Positions 1-9,064 of a stretch of DNA of 64,000 nt are shown here, piece by piece. The notes under the pieces were generated by a model. It saw only the letters and a list, made by a program, of their open reading frames with translations, made no database searches and was not told the origin of the DNA. Position 1 is the stretch's first letter. The number at the start of each line of letters is the position of its first letter. Made by a program: the position numbers and the translations under genes. Source of the stretch: a bacterium (lineage in GTDB: Bacteria > Patescibacteriota > Gracilibacteria > Absconditabacterales > Absconditicoccaceae); the NCBI GenBank assembly GCA_020627925.1, contig JAHDFY010000001.1, positions 65,297-129,296 on the forward strand, written 5' to 3'.

Positions 1-90
1 CTCCGTTTTGTGGCATCGGTGCTTGCATCCCTCCATTTTGTGGCATCGGTGCTTGTATCCCTCCGTTTTGTGGCATCGGTGCTTGCATCC
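1..90. repeat. Three tandem 30-bp repeats, coding
   Basis: Three back-to-back 30-bp units (1-30, 31-60, 61-90) differ at only a couple of bases; a degenerate fourth follows. On the minus strand, in the frame of the gene they lie in, each unit encodes the decapeptide (M/I)QAPMPQNGG. The array touches the window edge, so its full copy number is unknown. There are no spacers, so it is not a CRISPR array. Confidence 0.9.
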
Positions 91-1177
91 CTCCGTTATT
101 GTTCCATCCATTTTGTTGGTACATTGTTCTTGGAGAACCACAATCATCGCAAGGTCTTGTAACGTGTTTTTTGTGACGTTTAATGAGGAATATTATCAAT
201 AATATCAACAGGATAAATCACACGATTATCAGCACCAACAATCGCGGGAAGATAAAAAAACCTCCGCTCAACGTCATTTCTTGCATCTTCCTCATCTCTT
301 CTGTAATATCGTCAGATTCAAAATCAAAAATAGTTTGATATTCTAGTCTATACGAAACAGAAACAGATCATTTGTACCAGGGTATCACAACTGGAGATTC
401 TACACTTGTTTGATCTCCAGGCAATAATTTTCTTGTTCAAACTTCTTCTTCTGCAAGAGTTCCAAACATTCCTTTGACAGTACGATAGATGGTCGCTTCT
501 TGAATAGTGTTTCCATTATTGACCATAGACAATGACGAAATCAATCCTTGTTCTTCATTCCTTACTCAAATGAATACTTCAGGATTATTTGATTGCGAAT
601 TATCTTCTTCTGTAGTAGGAACAATTTTTAATTCTGAAATGATTTTTCCATTAATAATCACGTCAATAAATGTTCCTTTACGAAGATCTATAGAAAACAT
701 TCCTCATCATCACGTATTTTCTTGGATTAACTTACTGATAATACATCCGTATATTTTACCAGTTACTCACGCGGGAAATTTTAACGAAAAACTTGTTCTT
801 GTAGTACCATTTGCTGGAACAACTACTTCTGTTTCATTAAATGTCACATATTGACCAAATCTTTCAATATCTGTATCGTTTTTACAAGCTTTTAGTTGGC
901 TTGAATCATTAGTAACCGTTCCATCAACAAATGTAACCGCTACTTTTGCTTGTTCTCATGCTTTATTTGCAAAATCTAAACACACTTCAAAATCCTCACC
1001 TGAGTCAAGCGTATAACTTGCTTCCGAAAGGCTTTCTTCTCCATTACAAAAGGTAATATCAATTTTTCCTATTTCAGCAGGATCATTAGCAAAAACTCCT
1101 AAAGATGAAAATAGAAAAATAAAACTTAGTAAAAACAATGTAGATAACACATTGAGAGATCATGAAATTATTTTCAT
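1..1177 (-). CDS. Membrane-anchored secreted beta-domain protein, WxLIP-like (partial, C-terminus off window)
   Basis: The reading frame runs off the left edge after 392 codons. The ATG at 1177 gives MKIISG and a hydrophobic run ending VFA|ND, a signal peptide with a UGA-coded Gly6. The exported domain (about 31-300) carries FVDGTVTND, FGQYVT, GTRKLLPGD and FDFESDDITEEM, each matched in the protein at 40754-41812. A membrane helix (about 305-330) is followed by a basic tail, a CDDC pair and PQNGG-rich decapeptide repeats. Signal peptide, beta-rich ectodomain, membrane helix and basic tail is the layout of Firmicutes WxL-interacting proteins (DUF916/DUF3324); that family link is inference from architecture. 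The Gly of GTRK is UGA here and GGC in the paralogue. It is divergent from the related gene at 1404. Confidence 0.85.
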
Positions 1178-1403
1178 CTGTCTAATAAAATCAAAAAATG
1201 TAAATATTTAGTTTGTTTTTTGTTAACATACTAAAACAAAGCTTATATGTTTTATCATTTTTTTCAAAGAAAAAACTATGGATATGCAAATATGGTACAC
1301 CGTTTTTCTTTTTTTATTACATTAATAAACAACAACAAAAAGCCTTTCAATATTTTGCTTAATTATTACAATGACACTAATTTTACATTATATAACAAAA
1401 CAT

Positions 1404-2096
1404 ATGTTTCGTTGAATACTATGAGTACTTGTACTATGCACTAGCTTCTCCATTACCTACGCTATGCCAAACGTTGCAGCAGTAAATCTTAAATTTTGTG
1501 ACAACCCTGATCAGCTAAAAAAAACACTGGTATATGAAGTTGCACCCAACCACCCGTATGAAATATGTGTCAGATTAGAAAATAAGAATGATGACATCAT
1601 TCCTATTGGTTTGAGCTTTGTTGAAGGTATTTACACTAATGATACTGTTGATAATAGAGCTTGTGAAACAGCAGATAAAGAATCAGAATTTGCTGCTCAT
1701 GCTACCATATCAGAAACAGATTTACTGATGGCTCCCAATGATGTAAAGTTTGAAAAAATAACACTTAACTTTCCTGAAAAACAAACAGGAAGCGGAAATT
1801 ATTTAGGCTGTTTGGTCATTATATCGCAATTGACAAACAAAAATGCTCCCAAATCAAATATTGAAATAGAACTTCGTAGAGCTATTTTTATGGACGTAAC
1901 AGTAAATCCATCACTAGAAGCATGAACACTCATAGATAAAACACAACCAGAAAATAATACAAGTGAAGGAGGAGAAGACGATCAAGACTACAAAAAGAAA
2001 AAAATTTGGTATGTATTAGCTCTCATCCTACTACTTGCTCTTATAGGAGGAATTGTATACAAACATACAGAAAAAAATAAACCATCAAAAAAATAA
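1404..2096 (+). CDS. Membrane-anchored secreted beta-domain protein, WxLIP-like short paralogue
   Basis: 230 residues. ATG at 1404 gives MFRGILGVLVLCTSF with two UGA glycines and a signal peptide ending ITYA; starting at the later ATG (1464) would remove it. The ectodomain holds LKFCDNP, FVEGIYTND and GNYLGCLVI, aligning with ITFC, FVDGTVTND and GKIYGCII of the divergent neighbour. An acidic linker (GGEDDQD) precedes a membrane helix and a Lys-rich end (NKPSKK). It is about half the length of the paralogues at 1-1177 and 40754-41812 and lacks their FDxxSDxITEEM segment. The role is inferred to be a cell-surface anchor or scaffold. Confidence 0.8.
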
Positions 2097-2107
2097 ACCA
2101 TCAAAAA

Positions 2108-2136
2108 AACTCTTCTTATAAAAAGAAGGGTTTTTT
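2108..2136 (+). terminator. Rho-independent terminator
   Basis: A ten-base-pair stem AACTCTTCTT/AAGAAGGGTT (one G-T pair) is followed by TTTTTT just past the stop at 2096. Confidence 0.8.
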
Positions 2137-2152
2137 CGTAATAAAAAGTTAA

Positions 2153-2803
2153 CTACAATAATGTCATATTAATTTTTCCGTACAATTCTCCCGGATTAGT
2201 AAACGCAGGAATTGTTACAGACAGCCAAGGGATTATTCCGTATTTACCAATACGTCCAAAGTTTTCTCCTGTTTTTCTTTGGAATAGTGTAATTGGGTTT
2301 GCTAGAGTAAAGTAATCTGTTGTGATACTTTCTCCCAATAGTAGATCTGGGTTTTCTGTTCCCGCTATTGTTGTAATATCTCTATTGTTTACTTTGATGT
2401 AGATATTTTCCGCTGGAATTTCTACTCCTTCCGCTGTTGCATGCACCAATGATGTTGCTTGCAATGTTACGTAAAATCCTTCATCGTCTCCCAATAGATC
2501 ATTTACTTGAAAATACTCTTCTTGTTCTTCTGAAAATTGTTTTTCTACTGTTACATCTTCATCAGATGCGGTAAATGCTCCCAAATCAAAATTAGATGGA
2601 GCTTCAATAGTAACACTTTTACCTGTCACTTTTACCTTTACTTCTGTTTCTTTTGCTCCAGCATCTGAAGCATCAACAGCATTTGCTTGAAGAAGTTGCA
2701 CTTGTGGTTCTTCAGCAACAGAGACAGCCATAACTTGTCCCATAGTTGTTAAAGTCATTACAGATAGAGCACTAACTGCTGCAAGTTTTCCAAATTTGTT
2801 CAT
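2153..2803 (-). CDS. Secreted WxL-like surface protein
   Basis: 216 residues with a signal peptide (MNKFGKLAAVSALSVMTLTT...VMA). The exported part is a single beta-rich domain: VTIEAP, F-VNDLLGDDEGFYVTLQATSL, ITLFQR, GKYGIIPWLSVTIPAF, then ELYGKINMTLL at the C-terminus. The same order of elements occurs in the protein at 37133-37735 and in the last 170 residues of the giant protein at 33253-36951. The C-terminal Y-x-x-x-hydrophobic-x-T-L pattern resembles the distal motif of Firmicutes WxL domains, with the Trp replaced. None of its glycines is UGA-coded. The family call is inference; a TasA-like or other beta-sandwich fold is possible. Confidence 0.75.
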   Translation of the reverse strand: MNKFGKLAAVSALSVMTLTTMGQVMAVSVAEEPQVQLLQANAVDASDAGAKETEVKVKVTGKSVTIEAPSNFDLGAFTASDEDVTVEKQFSEEQEEYFQVNDLLGDDEGFYVTLQATSLVHATAEGVEIPAENIYIKVNNRDITTIAGTENPDLLLGESITTDYFTLANPITLFQRKTGENFGRIGKYGIIPWLSVTIPAFTNPGELYGKINMTLL

Positions 2804-2941
2804 AATAATGAAAAAAGATCATAAAAGATGTAAGTAAAATGTTGAACATTGCACATTCTTTGTCAATAAGCGAATAGTGGTGGAGATCATCCAACAAAAA
2901 GACATGGTTTCAATGTTTTAATGTTTTACTTTACAAAAATA

Positions 2942-2970
2942 ATTATAATATCGATTCTAGAAATTTGCAA
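2942..2970 (-). promoter_or_regulatory. Promoter, TTGCAA-N17-TATAAT
   Basis: On the minus strand TTGCAA (2965-2970) is followed after 17 bp by TATAAT (2942-2947). It points to the WxL-like gene at 2803 and would leave a leader of roughly 130 nt. Confidence 0.5.
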
Positions 2971-3087
2971 AAAAAAAGTGACTTTTTTTAGTAAAATAAA
3001 ACAATCTAAAAAAATAGCAAAGAGAAACTGGGAAAATAAAAACAAAAAGAAAATAGAAAAAAAGGAATTATATCTTTTTTTATACAA

Positions 3088-3192
3088 AAAAAAGACAGAT
3101 GTGAGCCAGGTGGGGTTCGAACCCACGACCACCAGCTTAAAAGGCTGTTGCTCTACCGACTGAGCTACTGGCTCTCAAAATCTGTCTTTTTT
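3088..3192. repeat. 13-bp inverted repeat bracketing tRNA-Lys
   Basis: AAAAAAGACAGAT at 3088-3100 is the exact reverse complement of ATCTGTCTTTTTT at 3180-3192, and the tRNA fills the interval. In the transcript, leader and trailer could pair next to the acceptor stem, and the trailing U run could serve as a terminator. Confidence 0.85.
3103..3174 (-). tRNA. tRNA-Lys (UUU)
   Basis: The minus strand folds as a complete cloverleaf: acceptor GAGCCAG/CTGGCTC, D arm GCTC/GAGC, anticodon loop CTTTTAA (anticodon UUU), T arm GTGGG-TTCGAAC-CCCAC. CCA is not encoded. It is the last element of the ribosomal operon and sits inside a perfect 13-bp inverted repeat. Confidence 0.97.
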
Positions 3193-3216
3193 AGAAGTAA
3201 TATTATTATGTTGTTA

Positions 3217-3414
3217 TTAGACCCATTCAACTAATCCTCTGTACTTTTTGTACATTTTTGCTGAAATCTTAACAGAAGTATATACACCATCTCCTAGGTG
3301 AATTTTCTTCTTTATAATATTTGCTTTGTACAATCTTTTTCATTGTCTCATAGAGTGAGATCTTGTACGTCCCGCTTTTGTTTTCTTACCTGAAAACATA
3401 CATACTCTTGGCAT
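3217..3414 (-). CDS. rpmB: 50S ribosomal protein L28
   Basis: 65 residues beginning MPRVCMFSGKKTKAGRTRSH, matching the L28 start (SRVCxxTGKKPxxGNxxSHAxxxTKR). An in-frame TGA codes Gly in MRQGKRLYK. The protein binds 23S rRNA in the large subunit. It is the last protein gene of the ribosomal run on this strand, before tRNA-Lys. No Shine-Dalgarno sequence precedes the ATG. Confidence 0.9.
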
Positions 3415-3458
3415 AGGGATAATAATTAATAATTAAATGCATTCATAATACAATAGCA

Positions 3459-4058
3459 TTATTCTGTTGTTGTTGTTGATTCAGCGTTGTCATCAGATTC
3501 CTCTGCATCACCTTGTGTCAAAGCACTAACAGTAACGATAGCTTGAGCACCATCATCAAGAGAAGTTACTCCTTTTGGCAAAGTAATATCGTTTACAAAC
3601 AATACTTGAGACGTCTCTTCAATAACAGAAATATCAATAACAATTTCTTTTGGAAGATCTGCTGGTTTTGCTTTAATATGTAGAACATCTTTTACATATT
3701 GCAATTGACCCAAAGCAAGTTTTTCAACTTTTGATTCACCAGAGAATACCAAAGGAACTTCCGTTTCTACTTCTTGATCTTTGTTTACAGCTAAGAAATC
3801 TACATGCAGCAATTGGTCAGTAACAGGATCTAGATCATATCCTTTTACGATAACTGTTTGCTTCATTGCTCATTCCAAATCAATTGGCAAAGACAATCCT
3901 ACTTTTCTATATAACTTTAGAAAATCATTTTTTACAAAAGCAACATTGACGTTTGAGTCTATATCTTTTCCGTAAACGATTGCTGGCACAAGACCTTCAT
4001 TTCTTAGTCTCTTTACTTTTTTACCAACGATGGTACGATCAACAACATTTAATTTCAT
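3459..4058 (-). CDS. rplY: 50S ribosomal protein L25 (CTC/TL5 type)
   Basis: 199 residues, joined across one TGA (PIDLE-Gly-AMKQ). The N-terminal half (VGKKVKRLRNEGLVPAIVYGKD) is the 5S-rRNA-binding L25 domain; the second half (HVDFLAVNKDQEVETEVPL, KPADLPKEIVIDIS, LPKGV) is the beta-barrel of the long CTC form. An acidic, Ser/Thr-rich tail ends TTTTE. ATG at 4058 is preferred over upstream in-frame codons because it starts the conserved region. Confidence 0.95.
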
Positions 4059-4122
4059 TGCTATAATATACAATTAGACAAAAAATATTTTCAGCTTATC
4101 AAAAAGATAATCTATTATGTAA

Positions 4123-4590
4123 TTATTCTGTTGCTGTAGTTGTTTCTACGTCAGCAGATTCTGAAGTTTTTTCAACAGCTTCTTTTGCAACAGGTGAGTA
4201 TTCTTCTTCTGATTTCAACAAATCAATACCTCTTCTATCAGACGAAATCAAGCTTTTCATTCTTGCAGCTTTACCTACTTTATCTCTGATGTAATAGAGT
4301 TTTGATCTTCTTACTTTATATTCATCCAAAAGGATGATTTTTTTGAATTTTGAAAAAGAAAATGGGTAGATTTTTTCTACAACAACTCCTGCTGATGTTC
4401 CTCTAACAGTAAAAGTACCATCCGGGTGACCAGCTTTCCATACTTTAATAACAAGTCCCTTAAATTTCCAAGTTCTCTTGTTATCTCCTTCTCCAATTTC
4501 TTCGTGTATTTCTAGGTACTGACCAGGTTTTACATCGACTCTTTTTCCACCGAATCTAGCGTATACCTTTTGTAATCTTGAAAAGTCCAT
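4123..4590 (-). CDS. rplS: 50S ribosomal protein L19
   Basis: 155 residues. It contains the L19 core: VDVKPGQYLEIHEEIGEG, FKGLVIKVWKAGHPDGTFTVR, VVVEKIYPFSF and DEYKVRRSKLYYIRDKVGKAARMK. L19 lies at the subunit interface near the 30S. The acidic C-terminal extension (about 30 residues, ending TTTATE) resembles that of the downstream rplY product. No glycine is UGA-coded. Confidence 0.96.
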   Translation of the reverse strand: MDFSRLQKVYARFGGKRVDVKPGQYLEIHEEIGEGDNKRTWKFKGLVIKVWKAGHPDGTFTVRGTSAGVVVEKIYPFSFSKFKKIILLDEYKVRRSKLYYIRDKVGKAARMKSLISSDRRGIDLLKSEEEYSPVAKEAVEKTSESADVETTTATE

Positions 4591-4620
4591 TATGTTTGCA
4601 ATTACACAATACAGATAAAA

Positions 4621-4776
4621 TTATTTTGATGCAGAGGTAGCTTTACTATTCACTACTTTTGCTTTCCATTTTCTTTGTTGTTCGATCATTTTTCTAATAT
4701 CCATGATCACAACTTTGTCCACTCTTCTCAAAGCTTTTCTTAGCTTTTTCTTAGCGTTTGATCCTAATGTTGCCAT
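4621..4776 (-). CDS. Small basic protein in ribosomal operon, unidentified
   Basis: 51 residues: MATLGSNAKKKLRKALRRVDKV to SKATSASK, strongly Lys/Arg-rich. Its ATG overlaps the stop of the gene before it by one base (TAATG), so translation is probably coupled. The composition and position between rpsG and rplS suggest a ribosomal or RNA-binding protein. I do not recognise the family; a divergent or split S20-like protein is one possibility that I cannot support by motif. Confidence 0.7.
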   Translation of the reverse strand: MATLGSNAKKKLRKALRRVDKVVIMDIRKMIEQQRKWKAKVVNSKATSASK

Positions 4777-5045
4777 TATACATATGATTTAGCAATTAAA
4801 TCTTTGAGTCCTTTTCTTTCGAGTGCATTAGTAATTTGTTCAGCACTAATACCCAAAAGATTGATTCTACCAATTGCTCTTTCTTTTTCGTTAACAAGCA
4901 ACTTAGTTTCACCTTCTTTTTTTATTCTTTTTGCTATTTTAATGAAGTTTTCAATAGCTTTTTTATACTTAGCATTTGATTTTTTTCTCTTAATGTTTGG
5001 ATTTTGAAAAATATGCTTATATTTAGATTGAGACGGTTTTGACAT
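4776..5045 (-). CDS. Small basic protein in ribosomal operon, unidentified
   Basis: 89 residues, basic (KRKKSNAKYKKAIENFIKIAKRIKKEG), with a helical C-terminal half (SAEQITNALERKGLKDLIAKSYV). It sits 31 bp after rpsG and overlaps the next small gene by one base. S20-like charge and helix content, but no S20 signature that I can point to. A ribosome-associated role is inferred from position only. Confidence 0.7.
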   Translation of the reverse strand: MSKPSQSKYKHIFQNPNIKRKKSNAKYKKAIENFIKIAKRIKKEGETKLLVNEKERAIGRINLLGISAEQITNALERKGLKDLIAKSYV

Positions 5046-5076
5046 TCTAACACGTGTGTAAGCCTAATAAAAAATG

Positions 5077-5547
5077 TTATCTAACATATTTCGCCATGTA
5101 AGCGAAGGCTTTGTTAGCGTCCGCCATTTTATGACTTTCTTCTCTTTTCTTTACAGCGTATCCTTGTCCAGAATATGCAGCAAGAATTTCTTCAGCAAGT
5201 TTCTTGTACATTGATTTTCCTTTCTTAGATCTTGCTGCGTCAAGTATCCATTTACATGCGAAATAGAACTTTCTTCCAGCTTTTACTTCGATAGGTACTT
5301 GATATACAGAACCTCCTACTCTTTGAGATTTAACCATCATATTTGGTTGAGCATTTTCAATTGCTGTATCAAAAACAATCTTTGGGTTCATGTGTCCATT
5401 AGCTCTAATTTCAGCCATTGTCATGTGGAAAATACGTTTAGCTGTATTTTTTTTACCGTCCTTCATAATGTAGTTTATGAATTTTTCAGTTTTTTCATCT
5501 GCCATTGGAAGGTTAGATGAAACAGGTTTTTTAAACTTTTTTGCCAT
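5077..5547 (-). CDS. rpsG: 30S ribosomal protein S7
   Basis: 156 residues, full length. Recognised by KFINYIMKDGKKNTAKRIFHMTMAEI, ENAQPNMMVKSQRVGGSVYQVPIEV and the C-terminal ANKAFAYMAKYVR. S7 nucleates assembly of the 30S head. Second gene of the str-type order rpsL-rpsG; no fusA or tuf follows. No UGA glycines, as in other highly expressed genes here. Confidence 0.97.
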   Translation of the reverse strand: MAKKFKKPVSSNLPMADEKTEKFINYIMKDGKKNTAKRIFHMTMAEIRANGHMNPKIVFDTAIENAQPNMMVKSQRVGGSVYQVPIEVKAGRKFYFACKWILDAARSKKGKSMYKKLAEEILAAYSGQGYAVKKREESHKMADANKAFAYMAKYVR

Positions 5548-5646
5548 TTATAACTATTAATAGATTAAATAGTAGGGAGCTATGTTCCTGTTGCAAAAAC
5601 CAGTACTCGCTCACCTCTGGTGTAGATTATCAAACAAGATGTTTTA

Positions 5647-6060
5647 TTATTTTGGTCTCTTTGTTCCATACAACGATCTTCCTTGTCTTCTTCCTTCTAC
5701 AGGATTTGCATCATATTTACCTCTTACAATATGATATTTCACTCACGGAAGATCTTTTACTCTTCCACCTCTTACCAATACCACACTGTGTTCTTGTAAT
5801 GTATGCTTTTCTCCTCCGATGTATGCCATTACTTCTACACCATTTGAAAGCCTTACCTTAGCAACCTTTCTTTGAGCTGAATTAGGTTTCTTAGGTGTCA
5901 TTACTGTTACCTTTAGACAAACTCATCTTTTAAAAGGAGCTGGTTTTTCAACTCTCTTGTTGTGTTTCAATTTATTTATACCAAAAAGCAAAGCTCTCGC
6001 CTTAATCTTCTTTTTCTTCTTTTCTCTACCCTTTCTTACGAGTTGTTGAAATGTAGGCAT
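5647..6060 (-). CDS. rpsL: 30S ribosomal protein S12
   Basis: 137 residues: [11 protein letters not shown], then [28 protein letters not shown] and [18 protein letters not shown]. Both hyphenated glycines are TGA codons in positions that are invariant Gly in S12 worldwide, which makes this gene direct evidence for UGA=Gly. S12 is part of the decoding centre. A 99-bp spacer separates it from rpsG. Confidence 0.98.
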
Positions 6061-6122
6061 GCAATACAAAAATTACGAGGAATAAAGTATATTTTCAATC
6101 ATTTTTTCAATCAATACGATAG

Positions 6123-6152
6123 ACAATATAATAAACACGAACTGAATTGCAA
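6123..6152 (-). promoter_or_regulatory. Promoter of the ribosomal operon
   Basis: Minus strand TTGCAA (6147-6152), 18-bp spacer, TATTGT (6123-6128), 63 bp upstream of the rpsL ATG. The -35 hexamer matches those before ndk, dnaJ and def. Confidence 0.5.
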
Positions 6153-6249
6153 GTACTTTTTACATTATCTAATAGAAAATAATTTGTCAACAAGACTTTT
6201 CACAAAAAAAGATAAGTTTGTTCCTATATTTTCCCATAGTAGATTTATT

Positions 6250-6864
6250 TTACTTACAAACACGATATACTCTAAATCATTTATGAAGAGATAATTGTTC
6301 TGTCGCTCCCAAATACTCTTTGGAATAGGCAGCATAACTTTTTGCACCTTTCTTGGTAGGAACCACAAACCATAATTCTCATCAAACATTAAGCGCATCA
6401 AATGCTTTGTGCAACAAGTCAAAACAAAGTTGTTTTCCTGCAGAGAAAGGAGGATTGACCAATATCACGTCAAATGAGTCATTGTTTGTAACAAACCAGT
6501 CACGCGCATCAACACATAAAACGTTTTCTCCTGATCCTCCAACATTGATGAAATTATGACGAGCAAACTGACACGCACGCTCATTTATCTCCACCAAACG
6601 CACATTACATGCAGGCCACTTTTTTTTGATATAAGTACCAACAAGACCATAACCAGCACAAAGATCCAAAACAGAAGCGTTTGTCATGTTTTGGCACATT
6701 GGTGATTTTGCTACCTCTTGCAGCAGACAACGAGTTCCTTCATCAAATTTTTTGAACGAAAACATTCCTGGTCATGTAGAAAGCATCAAGGCTTCTCCTG
6801 CAATAGTGTCAGCAATAGTATATGTTTCTTCTGAAGAAAATTCGTTATCAAAGTAATGAGCCAT
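6250..6864 (-). CDS. RsmC-like class I methyltransferase (probable 16S rRNA guanine-N2)
   Basis: 204 residues with UGA glycines at STGPGMFS, NVGGELW and HKGFRV. Motifs: PGMFSFKKFDEGTR, VLDLCAGYGLVGTYI (SAM-binding), a second acidic motif LVEIN, VNPPF (catalytic NPPF typical of N2-guanine or adenine methyltransferases), and GGELWFVVPTKKG. It has the short single-domain form seen in Gram-positive YbxB rather than the two-domain E. coli RsmC. The exact target base is inferred. Confidence 0.85.
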
Positions 6865-6899
6865 ACATTATATATTATTTAATAAAATTTAGCAAAATA

Positions 6900-8495
6900 T
6901 TACACAAGTTTTTTTGCAATTCTTTTTAGTCGTGGGAATCGCACTCACAAGGTAAGCAAATTAAACACCGCAGCAACAACAAGAAACAAAACAAACTGAT
7001 CGGGAGCAAGACGAACAAAATAACCACCAATCAAAACAATACCATAAAACGCTATAATTTTGTACACATCAGCAAGGGCAAACGTAGGAGTAATAGCATA
7101 CAACTTGGCATAAAAAGCAAACAGCAGCAAAAAAATCACACCATAAACAATCTGCCCAATCGCTGCTCACAGCAATGCGTAATAATAAATCAAAGTAGAA
7201 CCGACAAAGAAACCAATAACCACCGAAAGCAAGTTGATAAGCAACAATTTATTATGATGATGCGTAGCAACAAAGAGATAAGTATACATATTTTTTATAA
7301 AGCTCACAATCAACACTATCCCAAAAAATGGCATCAAAAAATCAGCTCATAACAACGATTGATCAATGGTGGAAAAATGAGTCAACGCATACCAAATAGC
7401 GTCATACATCGAACCATCAATACGAGTTAAGAAATCACTTCAGGTCGCTCTACTTCACGCAACAAAATGAATAATCGGTTTTGCAAAAACAAGAAAATTA
7501 ACAAAAACTAATAATCCCAGCCATAGCATCAAAAGAAAAAAACTTCCAAAACTCTTTTTTTGTTTGGCAATATCATAATTAGTCACTTTATGTAGCATAC
7601 TATTTCCTAATGCCGAGGAAATGATCCACATCATTCCCATCAAAGCAGCGCCCAAATACCATTGTCAAGAATATCCATATCCTGCAACCGTTGGATACAA
7701 CCACCCCAAAACAATAAAAAGCAATGGCACATACAACCCACTAAAAAACTGTGACAAACCATATTTCCAGTTGTTTAACAAAAACTCTTTCCAAAAATTT
7801 CGAAATGGCACCCAACGCAAACGCAGGTAACTACCTCCTGCAATATAAGTATAGACAAATTCTGTCAACGCACTCATCAACATAGAAAATACCACCCCCA
7901 AAAAAACAACCAAAGGCAATGATTCATGAGAAAACGACGAAGCAGGAGCAATCCAAAACATTAACACAAGTAAGACGGTAATTTGTGAAAATCTTGCCAA
8001 AAAAAGAGAAATACTGACATGTTTCATGTTTCGATTGAGTTGTAAGGGCATCCTAAACATTGATCATCCAAGCGTCAATGCAGAATACAACATCCCCAAA
8101 GGAAGTCCCCACACCAAATAAATATTGTCCGTATAAGAAGGAATCGTATATGCCAGCACAATGGCAATCGCGTAGATAATTCCCATCATAAAGAACCTAC
8201 TTCGTACATACTGAGAGTAACGTATCTCCATGGCAGACTTCATATCCAAATCAGTTATATTTTTTTGTTGTTCATGTTGCAATTTTCCCATATCTTTGAG
8301 ACCAATAACATACAACCCAAAATCGGCAAAAGCAGTTCGCAAGACAAAATACTGTGCAACGGTCCCATAATCACCATATCTTAGTGAACCCAAATATCTT
8401 GTAACAAGCATTGTCACAACAAATCCCACCATAGCACTCACAATTTTGGCAAAAATTTGCCAAAAGGTATCTTTTAAAACAAGTTTGTAAGACAT
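6900..8495 (-). CDS. Polysaccharide flippase, MOP/Wzx family
   Basis: 531 residues, nearly all membrane helices (about 12-14). The start MSYKLVLKDTFWQIFAKIVSAMVGF and the following TRYLGSLRYGDYGTV match the RfbX/Wzx first helices and the GxxxYG loop. Several glycines are UGA-coded. Wzx proteins move lipid-linked sugar units across the membrane; substrate unknown, and no glycosyltransferases are beside it. ATG at 8495 is chosen because it starts the conserved N-terminus. Confidence 0.85.
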
Positions 8496-8635
8496 AAACA
8501 ATAACAACATAAAGTAAGTGACACAGTGATAGCGTCTTCTATGCATTTTTCAAATAAAAAAGTTTGATTTCTCAAAAAGGAGTGCTAGAATAACAAACAA
8601 ATCATCTTATATTTTCTATTTTTTAGAAAGCAACA

Positions 8636-9040
8636 ATGCTCAAAAAAACCATACATCGAGGAAAAAAAGCATCAACAAAAGGCATTTTTCTCGTCAAGAA
8701 AGTTCGATCACCTATCGAGAGAGTAATACATAGACAACCAGTTCCCATGAGATACACTCGATGATGAGTCACTATTATTTTTGGAACAATCAACCTTATC
8801 AATCCATTCATTCCTGGCTGGTTTCTCATCATTGCATGAGTAAGCATCATACACAAAACAAGAAAAGGAGTCCTACAAGAAAAACGCAACATCTTACTAA
8901 TCAAAACAAAAGGATTACCAAGCACTTTCAGACATATCCTTGAAGAAAAAAGAAAACAACTCGCAGAAACATTTAGCAGTGAATCTTACAAGAAAGTCGC
9001 TCATTACACTAACAAAAAGATCACAATAAAAACACAATAA
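8636..9040 (+). CDS. Small membrane protein, unknown
   Basis: 134 residues with UGA glycines in YTRGGVTIIFG and LIIAGVSII. A basic N-terminus (about 40 residues) leads into one or two membrane helices with a central PFIPGWFLIIAG, reminiscent of small PGPGW-type membrane proteins, then a basic helical tail. It is 24 bp upstream of radA on the same strand and divergent from the flippase. Function unknown. Confidence 0.7.
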
Positions 9041-9064
9041 ACTTCATTTCATCACCAACAATTA

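Noticed and set aside
1-120. CRISPR array
   Set aside because: The 30-bp repeats are directly adjacent with no spacers and encode in-frame decapeptides of a membrane protein.
1247-1444. 65-codon plus-strand frame before the gene at 1404
   Set aside because: Overlaps the signal-peptide start of the gene at 1404 in another frame and has low-complexity Asn/Phe content.
2921-3163. 80-codon frame running into tRNA-Lys
   Set aside because: Composition is pure AT-rich Lys/Phe/Ile and it reads through the tRNA gene.
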